DNA of 20,821 nucleotides, from positions 1 to 20,821 of the forward strand of contig DATKDU010000344.1 of NCBI GenBank assembly GCA_035512595.1, given 5' to 3'. Numbering within the stretch: the stretch's first letter is position 1; every line of letters starts with the position of its first letter. Of this stretch, positions 12,696 to 19,322 are shown piece after piece. The notes under the pieces are model-generated. The model saw only the letters and a list, made by a program, of their open reading frames with translations. It made no database searches and had not been told where the DNA came from. The position numbers were made by a program, and so were the translations under genes. The DNA is from DATKDU01 sp035512595 (GTDB lineage: Bacteria; Planctomycetota; Planctomycetia; Pirellulales; Pirellulaceae).

Positions 12696-13574
12696 ATGAC
12701 CCACATCCTGGTCGTTGACGATTCGGAGATTGACCGGCGGCTGGCCGGCAAGCTGCTGGAGCGCGATGGGCGATTTCACGTGCAATTCGCCTCCAATGGG
12801 CTGGAGGCGCTCGAGCACCTCGAGGAGCGGACGCCGCTGGCCGTCGTTACGGACCTTCTCATGCCCGAAATGGACGGGCTGGAGCTGGTGGAGGAGATGC
12901 GGCGGCGGTACGCCAGCATCCCGGTGATCCTGATCACCGCGCACGGCAGCGAGGAGATCGCGCTCAAAGCCCTGATGGCCGGGGCGGCGGACTTTGTCCC
13001 CAAAACGCGGCTGGCGGCCGACCTGGCCCAGGCCGTTGCCGGGGTGCTGGCCGTCAATGGGGGCCGCTGCCACGAGCGGATCGCATCCTGCCTCAAGGAG
13101 TACGAAGTCCGCTACGAGCTCGCCAGCGATCCGTCCCTCATCGCACCGCTGTTGGCCGAGCTGCAGGAGACCGCGTCCGATCTGGGAATCGTGAACAGGG
13201 CCGACCGCGTACGGCTGGGCAAAGCGATCGGCGCAGCGCTCGAGAACGCGATGGTCCACGGCAACCTCGAGCTGACCACGGCGGAGATGGCCGGCGGCAG
13301 TGGAGCGGACAGCGCGCTGGCCCGACGCCGCGCGGCATCCCCCTACCGCGAGCGGCACGTGTTCGTCACCGCCCGGCTGACGCCGGAGGAAGCGCGGATC
13401 ACGATCCGCGACGAAGGGCCCGGCTTCAACGTGAGGGAGATTTCCGGCCCCCAGTCCACCCCCGAGCAGCTCATCTCGGGCGAAGGGCGCGGCCTGGTGC
13501 TGATCCGCACGTTTCTGGACGAGGTGCAGTTCAACCACGCCGGCAATGAGATCACGCTGGTCAAGCGGCGCTAG
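12696..13574 (+). CDS. response regulator with RsbW-like ATPase output
   Basis: The protein is 292 residues. Residues 1-120 are a receiver domain: acidic pocket Asp8-Asp9, phospho-acceptor Asp53 (VTDLLMPEMDG), Thr81 and Lys103 (VPK). Residues about 170-292 form an ATPase domain of the RsbW/anti-sigma kinase type, with N-box ENAMVHGN, G1 DEGPGF, and GRGLVLIR. This arrangement suggests a phosphorylation-controlled partner-switch kinase acting on an anti-sigma-factor antagonist. Neither that partner nor a sensor kinase is in the window. A long frame also continues upstream to 11913, but it runs antisense through folE, so the ATG at 12696 is used. Confidence 0.88.
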   Translation: MTHILVVDDSEIDRRLAGKLLERDGRFHVQFASNGLEALEHLEERTPLAVVTDLLMPEMDGLELVEEMRRRYASIPVILITAHGSEEIALKALMAGAADFVPKTRLAADLAQAVAGVLAVNGGRCHERIASCLKEYEVRYELASDPSLIAPLLAELQETASDLGIVNRADRVRLGKAIGAALENAMVHGNLELTTAEMAGGSGADSALARRRAASPYRERHVFVTARLTPEEARITIRDEGPGFNVREISGPQSTPEQLISGEGRGLVLIRTFLDEVQFNHAGNEITLVKRR

Positions 13575-13715
13575 CGTTTTGCACCGGCTGCCGGTAGCCC
13601 GATCGGCGAATTTCCGGAAAAGTGATTCGGAAATGTCCGCTTTCAGCCGCCGATTGCGACTATCTATTGGGGGGGCTCCCTTCGCACGCCCCCGGTGAAA
13701 AATGGAGCCGCGGCC

Positions 13716-14273
13716 ATGTGGCTGGTTTGCACCGGTTCGATTGCCGGCAATCTGCCGTTCCGACTGGAGCCGCGCGATTATGTCGTCGGCCGGTCGCGGA
13801 GCGCCGATCTGCTGATCAAAGACTTCACCCTTTCGCGGCGGCACGCCTTGCTGTCGTGTGATAGCGAGGGTGCGACGGTGCGGGACCTTGGCAGTCTGAA
13901 CGGCACGTTTGTCAACGAGCAGCCGGCGGCGAACGAAGCGGCAGCGTACCTGGGTGACCGGATTCGCTTTGGCTCGGTCACCTGCATGCTCTGCTCGACG
14001 GCAATCATCCCGGCCGGGTCGATCGACGGAGAGAGCACGTTTGCCGCCGCCGTTGGCAGCGGTCCGCTCCCCAGCGTGGAGGGATTGACGCGGGCCCAGC
14101 AGCAGGTGCTCAAGCTCGTGCTCCAGGGTTGCGACGAGGCAGCCATTGCCCAGCAGTTGGACCGGAGCTGGCACACCGTCCACACGCACCTCAAGGCGAT
14201 CTACAAGCACTTCGAGGTCCACACGCGTGTCGAGCTGGTCGCGCTGTTGCTGCGGCGGGAGCTGAAGTCATGA
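13716..14273 (+). CDS. FHA domain - LuxR-type helix-turn-helix regulator
   Basis: The protein is 185 residues. An FHA phosphothreonine-binding domain fills about residues 10-90: YVVGRSRSADLLI, the loop FTLSRRHALL, and DLGSLNGTFVN. After a linker, residues about 122-182 form a LuxR-like DNA-binding domain (LTRAQQQVLKLVLQGCDEAAIAQQLDR, then WHTVHTHLKAIYKHF). It probably couples Ser/Thr phosphorylation to transcription. The ATG at 13716 has GGAG 9 bases upstream, better than the GTG at 13695. It sits about 140 bases after the response regulator, with a GGGGGC/GCCCCC hairpin in between, and overlaps the convergent beta-helix gene by 6 bases. Confidence 0.88.
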   Translation: MWLVCTGSIAGNLPFRLEPRDYVVGRSRSADLLIKDFTLSRRHALLSCDSEGATVRDLGSLNGTFVNEQPAANEAAAYLGDRIRFGSVTCMLCSTAIIPAGSIDGESTFAAAVGSGPLPSVEGLTRAQQQVLKLVLQGCDEAAIAQQLDRSWHTVHTHLKAIYKHFEVHTRVELVALLLRRELKS

Positions 14274-15443
14274 CTCGTCGCGAACACCCGCATCTTCCGA
14301 CTTGCGACCTGGAATTTGCAGTTCGCCGCTGGCCGCGTCCTTGAATCCCGGCGGCTTGGCGTAAATGCCCTCCTTCTCGGGCGTCGGCAGTTGCACCAGC
14401 CGCTGCGTATTCGCCGGGCGGTCCAGGCAATGCCAATGATTGGCCGCAAACTCAAACGTCTCCGGCGCCGTGTTGCCGCCGATGTTGACGATCTGCCGCG
14501 CTTCGTCCTCCTGGAAAACAACGATGTTTTTCACGAAGCGGCCATTGCGGCAGGGGACGAAACGGTCGGCCGTACTCTCCTGAAGGATGCGAATCGCCCA
14601 CCGCGTGGGCCTGTAGATCGTGTTGTGCTGCACCACGGCCCCATCGACGCCGACGAAGGCGATTGCCGACATTCCTCCGAGAAACGTGCAGTCCTCGACA
14701 GTAATGTCCTGGGCCTCGTACTTTGCATCACGGGGCCGAAAGTAAGGGAGCCCCGTGCTCCCGCCGAGGTTGACCGCCCGCCCGCCCGCATTTTCAAAGC
14801 GGCAGCGCTGGATCACGATCTGGCTGCTGCCCCCTTTAGCCTGGACGCCGTTGGCCCCGTCGCCGGTGGCCTCGGCAAACGTGCAGCCCGTGATGACTCC
14901 ATCATGGCAGCCGACCATGTCGATGGCCGAGCCGCCGCTTCCCCACCGCAGGGCGCGGCAGTTCTCCACGCGGAAGTTGCTCACGCCCGAGAGCTTGATG
15001 CCGTCCCGATTGCCGCCGGGGCCGACGTCGTGAACGACGAGGTTTTTGAGGACGACGTGTTGTGCCGGCGCATCGACGTCAGCGCCGCCGTCATCGATGT
15101 TCAGGCCGTTGCCGGTGGCCTTGCTGAAGATGAAGTCGCGCAGAACGACGTGCTGCGGGGAAGAAAGTTGAATGGCATTTCCCCCGCCTTCGATGACCGG
15201 CGGGTTCTTGGGGTCGCTCCCCGCGATCACGATCGGCCGGTCTTTCGTCCCGCGCAGGCCGGCGCGACTGAGGCCGCCGCGATACGTGCCGGGAGCGACA
15301 AAGATCGTGGTTCCCGGCTTGGCCGTTGCCAAAGCGCGGGCGAACTCGTCGCGATCGGTGACGCGAACCTCCTCGGCAGTCGCAGCCGCATGACAGGCAA
15401 GAATAACAAAAATGAACTGCGGGAAAGTGAATGACGGACGCAT
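14268..15443 (-). CDS. secreted right-handed parallel beta-helix protein
   Basis: The protein is 391 residues with a signal peptide (about 1-22, FIFVILACHAAATA). The opening after it (FARALATAKPGTTIFVAPGTYRGGL) is the usual entry to a pectate-lyase-like beta-helix. Then come many short rungs with alternating hydrophobic residues and N/G turns (NFRVENCRALRWGSGGSA, GVITGCTFAEA, QDITVEDCTFLGG). It resembles polysaccharide lyase or glycan-binding beta-helix proteins such as PL6-like ones, but I cannot name catalytic residues. It probably acts outside the cytoplasm on a polysaccharide. It follows the hydrolase on the same strand. Confidence 0.82.
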   Translation of the reverse strand: MRPSFTFPQFIFVILACHAAATAEEVRVTDRDEFARALATAKPGTTIFVAPGTYRGGLSRAGLRGTKDRPIVIAGSDPKNPPVIEGGGNAIQLSSPQHVVLRDFIFSKATGNGLNIDDGGADVDAPAQHVVLKNLVVHDVGPGGNRDGIKLSGVSNFRVENCRALRWGSGGSAIDMVGCHDGVITGCTFAEATGDGANGVQAKGGSSQIVIQRCRFENAGGRAVNLGGSTGLPYFRPRDAKYEAQDITVEDCTFLGGMSAIAFVGVDGAVVQHNTIYRPTRWAIRILQESTADRFVPCRNGRFVKNIVVFQEDEARQIVNIGGNTAPETFEFAANHWHCLDRPANTQRLVQLPTPEKEGIYAKPPGFKDAASGELQIPGRKSEDAGVRDES

Positions 15444-15453
15444 GTCAGGGTGA

Positions 15454-15565
15454 GGCAGAAAAATGGAGGGCAGAAAAATTGAGGAGACGAGTGCTTAGCT
15501 TAAGACAATGTCTGAAAGCAGCGAAAATCAAAGTGCCCAATCTTTCTGCCCCTAATTTTTCTGCC
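15454..15565. repeat. inverted repeat with GGCAGAAAAAT units
   Basis: The left side (15454-15484) has two GGCAGAAAAAT units 15 bases apart. The right side (15543-15565) has the complements ATTTTTCTGCC and TTTCTGCC. It fills the gap between the hydrolase stop and the beta-helix start and could end or attenuate transcription between them. Confidence 0.75.
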
Positions 15566-15577
15566 ATCTGACCTCGG

Positions 15578-16813
15578 CTATTTCGCCGAAGCGCTTTGGA
15601 GATGGCGATCGAACCACTCGAACGCATCTTTCTGCATCTCCAGGTCGAACTTGTGCCCGCCCGTGTAAAAGTTGCAGCGGTACATGTCGGCGGCGCCCCC
15701 TTTCTCGAACGTTTCGCGGATCATAACATCGGCCCGCTTCATTTCCGGAAGCGTGTAGAGCTGGTCCTCGTTGCAATTCTGAACCATCGTGGCCTTTGGC
15801 GCTCGCAAGGCGAGGATTTCGGGAAAGTCCAGATCGCGCGGGAGGAGCGGCACATAGGTCATCCAGGTGTGCGTGAAGCACTTGTCGAGCAAAAACTCGC
15901 GCCACGTCGTCATGAACCCGACCGCCACCGCGCAGCGGATGCGGTCGTCAAGCCCGCCGAGAAACACGGTCCGCATTCCGCCGCCGGACAAACCGCAGCA
16001 GCCGACGCGGGCCGGATCGACGTCAGGGCGGGCGCAGAGCACGTCCAGCGCCCGCTGATCCTCCACGACGTACACCCCCGGCCAGGTCGTGCCCGCACTG
16101 AGCAGGCTTTTCTCCATGATGTGCTCGTGCGCGCCGGCAAACGCGTTGTACCGCCGGATTCCCTCCTCGTCGTCCGCCTCGGGATCGACGCCATTCTGCT
16201 TGACGCGATCCGACACGTCCGCCACGCGGACCCGCCGGCTGGCGAACGGAAACGTATCGTGGACCAGTACCGCGTAGCCCCGCTTGGCGATTTCGTTGGC
16301 CCAAGCCACCCCGCCGTAGTAGCCGTCCTGATGCTTGACGACGATCTCCCACGGCTTCTCGCCATCGCGGGCGATCTTCTGCCAGCCGAGGAATTTATTT
16401 CCGCCATGATCGTGCAGGGCCAGAATCGCCGGCAGTCGGCCTTTCGCACCGGCCGGCTTGAGGAACAGGGCCTCGGTTCGCGGCCCGCCCGGCAGTTGCC
16501 ACGACAAGCGTTCCACGGAGAGGCCGTCGAACTCGTGCGTCGAATCGACCCGCACTTCGGGCTTGCCCCCCAGATCGACCGGCGCCATGCACTCCCAGAC
16601 CCGTTCACGGCCCGCTTGCCGCCATTCATCGAGCGTTTTGAACTTCCCCGTGCGAAACGATAGCTTCGCCGGGCCGTCGCCGAGCACTTTCTCGGACAAC
16701 CACGGGCCGTACGCGCCGACCATGTTGGGGCGCGACTGTTCTTGCGCACGATTCGTTGACATCGAAACTCCGACAAGGAGAAAAGTCAGCATCGCGACTG
16801 CCGACTTTTGCAT
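15578..16813 (-). CDS. secreted alpha/beta hydrolase (acetyl xylan esterase / dienelactone hydrolase type)
   Basis: The protein is 411 residues from the ATG at 16813. It begins MQKSAVAMLTFLLVGVSMST, a plausible export signal. HDHGG (about 134-138) is the oxyanion-hole strand; GCCGLSGGG gives the nucleophile Ser276; NEDQ (Asp350) and GGHKFD (His387) fit the acid and base of the triad. The fold and length match planctomycete esterases that strip acyl groups from glycans. The frame is open to 16834, but the extra seven codons come from a GCAAAAT repeat; 16792 is another possible start. It lies between the Gfo/Idh/MocA and beta-helix genes, consistent with a carbohydrate role. The substrate is inferred. 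Confidence 0.85.
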   Translation of the reverse strand: MQKSAVAMLTFLLVGVSMSTNRAQEQSRPNMVGAYGPWLSEKVLGDGPAKLSFRTGKFKTLDEWRQAGRERVWECMAPVDLGGKPEVRVDSTHEFDGLSVERLSWQLPGGPRTEALFLKPAGAKGRLPAILALHDHGGNKFLGWQKIARDGEKPWEIVVKHQDGYYGGVAWANEIAKRGYAVLVHDTFPFASRRVRVADVSDRVKQNGVDPEADDEEGIRRYNAFAGAHEHIMEKSLLSAGTTWPGVYVVEDQRALDVLCARPDVDPARVGCCGLSGGGMRTVFLGGLDDRIRCAVAVGFMTTWREFLLDKCFTHTWMTYVPLLPRDLDFPEILALRAPKATMVQNCNEDQLYTLPEMKRADVMIRETFEKGGAADMYRCNFYTGGHKFDLEMQKDAFEWFDRHLQSASAK

Positions 16814-16846
16814 TTTGCATTTTGCAATGATCATTTTGCATTTTCC
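16811..16846. repeat. GCAAAAT low-complexity repeat at a gene start
   Basis: CATTTTG occurs four times around a TGATCA centre, with a 7-base period in each pair. It surrounds the hydrolase's start codons and creates several candidate ATGs in a row (16813, 16834 and others). Confidence 0.7.
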
Positions 16847-16855
16847 GGGATCGAA

Positions 16856-16928
16856 GGGGTCGGGAGTCGTTTCGGGCCAACGATGGTTGCAATGGACGGT
16901 CGTGGGCCCGAAACGACTCGCCGACCCC
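16856..16928. repeat. long hairpin between oxidoreductase and hydrolase genes
   Basis: Arms 16856-16878 and 16905-16928 are complementary over about 23 bases with one single-base bulge (GGGGTCGG-GAGTCGTTTCGGGCC and partner), loop about 26 bases. It lies just past the stop of the Gfo/Idh/MocA gene, so a transcript-end or stabilising hairpin is plausible. There is no U-tract. Confidence 0.9.
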
Positions 16929-16940
16929 GTTCGCGTTCGG

Positions 16941-18257
16941 CTACGTTTCCTTCGGCCGCCCCCAGTGCTCGCGATACTCCCGCCGCACCAGCTTGTTCGC
17001 TTCCTCGTCGCCGACGATCTGCTCCGTCTGCGGATCGAACACTAGCGACCGCGCCAGCCGCGTGGCGATGTTCCCCAAGTGGCACAGCGACGTGGACAGG
17101 TGCCCCGTCAAAGCGTCGGCATTCACCTTCGCCCCTTCGCGAATGGCGGCCAGGAAGTTGCGGACGTGGGCCGCGTCGTCCTGACCCTGCGGCTTCACGT
17201 CGAGCTGCTTGGGCTTGTTCTTGCCGTCGATCACCTGGATCTTGCCGCGGCGGCTCAAAAACATCTGCCCGTCGGTGCCGTAAAACTCGGCCCCGCTATC
17301 GACGTTGTGCGGATAATTGGTGCTCCACAGCCGCTGCTCGTAAATGAGCATCCGCTGCTGGCCCACCTTGCCGCCCTCCGGATACTCGAACGTCACCTGC
17401 TGCGTGTCGGGGAACTCCTGGTCGTCGTCGTGGACGTACTTGCCGCCGAGGGCCACGACCTTCGTCGGATGCGTCTGGACGCCGAGCCCCCAGCGGGTGT
17501 AGTCGATGTCGTGGACGCCGTCGTTTCCCATGTCGCCGGTGCCGAAGTGGTACCACCAGGTCCAGCGGTTGTGGACCCGGTTGGTGCGATACGGAACCAT
17601 CGTCGCCGGGCCGACCCATGAGTCGTAATCGAATCCTGGCGGCGGCGTCGTATCCTGCCCGCGGCCGATCGACCCCCGTTTCTGAATGTTCCAGCACTTG
17701 GCGACCAGCACCGTGCCGATGAGTCCCTCACGCAGGAGCTGCACCGCATCGATCATCATCTGCGTGCTGCGGCACTGCGTCCCGTGCTGGACGTGGACTT
17801 TGTTCCGCGCCGAAGCATCAGCCAGCAGCCGCCCTTCGCGGATGTTGTGCGAAATGGGCTTTTCGACGTAGACGTGCTTTCCCGCCTCGCAGGCCAGGAT
17901 CGATGCCGGCGAATGCCAGTGATCCGGCGTGGTGACGAGGACCGCATCGAGCGACTTGTCGTCGAGCATCCGCCGCATGTCGGTCACGACCCCCTTGGCG
18001 GGAACGCCGAAGCTCTTGGCGGCAGTCGCCAGCCGCTGGGCGTCGCAGTCGCAAACGTAGGCCAGCTCGACGTTGGGGTTGCCGCGAAAGAGCTGCGTGA
18101 CGTGGCCGCCGCGTCCGCCGCAGCCGATCATGCCGAACCTGACCCGGTCACTCGGTGCCTTGGCGATCACGGACGCAGCACCGCTGACCGCGGTCGCCGC
18201 GAGCACCCCCGCGGATGCCGTCTGAAGGAATTGGCGTCGGTCGGTGGGGTGAGACAT
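16941..18257 (-). CDS. Tat-exported Gfo/Idh/MocA family oxidoreductase
   Basis: The protein is 438 residues. The N-terminus carries a twin-arginine signal (DRRQFLQTASAGVLAATAV). The Rossmann motif is GMIGCGGRGGHV; EKPISHNIREG is the family's conserved EKP; and the C-terminal domain has the WWYHFGTGDMGNDGVHDIDY substrate-side stretch. It would oxidise or reduce a sugar at a ring carbon with tightly bound NAD(P) after folded export. Pairing with the nearby DUF1080 protein suggests 3-keto-glycoside chemistry, which is inference from context. AGGAG 10 bases upstream supports the ATG at 18257. Confidence 0.93.
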   Translation of the reverse strand: MSHPTDRRQFLQTASAGVLAATAVSGAASVIAKAPSDRVRFGMIGCGGRGGHVTQLFRGNPNVELAYVCDCDAQRLATAAKSFGVPAKGVVTDMRRMLDDKSLDAVLVTTPDHWHSPASILACEAGKHVYVEKPISHNIREGRLLADASARNKVHVQHGTQCRSTQMMIDAVQLLREGLIGTVLVAKCWNIQKRGSIGRGQDTTPPPGFDYDSWVGPATMVPYRTNRVHNRWTWWYHFGTGDMGNDGVHDIDYTRWGLGVQTHPTKVVALGGKYVHDDDQEFPDTQQVTFEYPEGGKVGQQRMLIYEQRLWSTNYPHNVDSGAEFYGTDGQMFLSRRGKIQVIDGKNKPKQLDVKPQGQDDAAHVRNFLAAIREGAKVNADALTGHLSTSLCHLGNIATRLARSLVFDPQTEQIVGDEEANKLVRREYREHWGRPKET

Positions 18258-18343
18258 GGCTTAAGCTCCTAATGGAATTTCGCGCTGGCCCCGCAATCTC
18301 TGAATCGCTAAGCCGGCGGAATGGCTGGCGTAATTGTTTCTCG

Positions 18344-18425
18344 CACAGAGGCACAAGGGCACGGAGGCACGGAGCAGCATTTTCTCGATCTCTGCTCTGT
18401 GCCTCTGCGCCTTTGTGCCTCTGTG
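18344..18425. repeat. GGCACAGA-rich inverted repeat
   Basis: Arms of about 34 bases (18344-18377 and 18392-18425) are imperfect complements around a 14-base loop. Each arm is made of CACAGAGG/GGCAC units. It occupies the space between the DUF1080 gene and the oxidoreductase. No gene is supported in 18258-18519. Confidence 0.9.
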
Positions 18426-18519
18426 ACAAAAAACAAAACGCTCCCCATCGGTAAGGTCCGGAGCCTTTCAACATCTCTGGTCGCTGATAGTGCGCTCGCC
18501 CGATCAGTTCTAATTACCG

Positions 18520-19185
18520 CTACAGCTCCGCAATCCGGATGTTCCGCCAGCGGACTTCCAGCGGGTCCTCGCGGCCGCCGACGCCGTGAACTTGCAGGCC
18601 GATCACCCCCTTGGCCGTCCAGTCGTCCTTGAGGTCCACCGCCGGCACGTCGTTGATCCAGGTCTTGATCGAATCCCCGCGGCATTCAATCCGGAACTTG
18701 TTCCACTCTCCCTGCTTGAACGCCTTGCGGGCCGCTTCGTTGTCCTTCAGATCGGCCAGGAACCGGCCGCGGCGGGCTTCGTCGTAAATGGCCCCCGAGT
18801 ACGACCGCTCCGACGGATCGATCTCGACCTGATAGCCGTGGACTCGATCGGCGGGAACCTTCCGCGTCTTCCCTTCGACCTCGATCTCCCGCTCCTCGGC
18901 AAAGACCTGGCTGCGAATCTGCACGCCGGAGTTCAGCTCGGGGCTGACCTTGAACTCCAGCTCCAGGATGAAGTCGCCGTATTCCTTGGTCGTGCAGAGA
19001 AAGGTGTTCTGCGTGTTGGGGACGCTGGTGCCGACGATCGCGCCGTCCTCGACCTGGTACTTCGCCTTCCCGCCGTGCTGCTCCCAGCCGTCGAGCGACT
19101 TGCCGTCGAAGAGGGGTTTGAACTCCTGGGCCGCGGCGGCCGACGCCAGCAGCAGGGCCGCGGCGGAGAGGATGGTGCGAAACAT
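18520..19185 (-). CDS. secreted DUF1080 protein (3-keto-disaccharide hydrolase family)
   Basis: The protein is 221 residues with a signal peptide (MFRTILSAAALLLASAAAAQ). The mature part is one concanavalin-like beta-sandwich: FKPLFDGKSLDGWEQHGG at its start, DFILELEFKVSPELNSGVQIRSQ in the middle, HGYQVEIDPSERSYSGAIYDE, then GEWNKFRIECRGDSIKTWIN and the C-terminal GVIGLQVHG. Family members cleave 3-keto-glycosides. The ATG at 19185 (not 19206) is chosen for the AGGAG 5 bases upstream and the signal peptide. It is first in line before the oxidoreductase on the same strand. Confidence 0.93.
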   Translation of the reverse strand: MFRTILSAAALLLASAAAAQEFKPLFDGKSLDGWEQHGGKAKYQVEDGAIVGTSVPNTQNTFLCTTKEYGDFILELEFKVSPELNSGVQIRSQVFAEEREIEVEGKTRKVPADRVHGYQVEIDPSERSYSGAIYDEARRGRFLADLKDNEAARKAFKQGEWNKFRIECRGDSIKTWINDVPAVDLKDDWTAKGVIGLQVHGVGGREDPLEVRWRNIRIAEL

Positions 19186-19293
19186 GACAGGCTCCTGAGT
19201 TGTCAACGTTTTGGGTGAACCGGGGCATTCTAATGTCCGGGAGGGCCGATTGCACCTGCGCGGGGCAATGTCGCAGCCGCCGACGAAGGAGGC

Positions 19294-19299
19294 TAGAAT
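19294..19299 (+). promoter_or_regulatory. -10-like box TAGAAT with ribosome binding site
   Basis: GGCTAGAATCGG lies 23 bases before the ATG at 19323, and AAGGGAG (19308-19314) lies 8 bases before it. It is the same hexamer as at 4200-4205. Confidence 0.5.
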
Positions 19300-19322
19300 C
19301 GGCAGCCAAGGGAGAGTCGTTT

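Noticed and set aside
12669..14222. 517-codon minus-strand open frame
   Set aside because: It is fully antisense to the response regulator and FHA-LuxR genes, which have clear domains; long antisense frames are common in GC-rich DNA.
14316..15434. 372-codon plus-strand open frame
   Set aside because: Antisense shadow of the beta-helix gene, whose signal peptide and repeats are clear.
15596..16663. 355-codon plus-strand open frame
   Set aside because: Antisense to the alpha/beta hydrolase with its Ser-Asp-His motifs.
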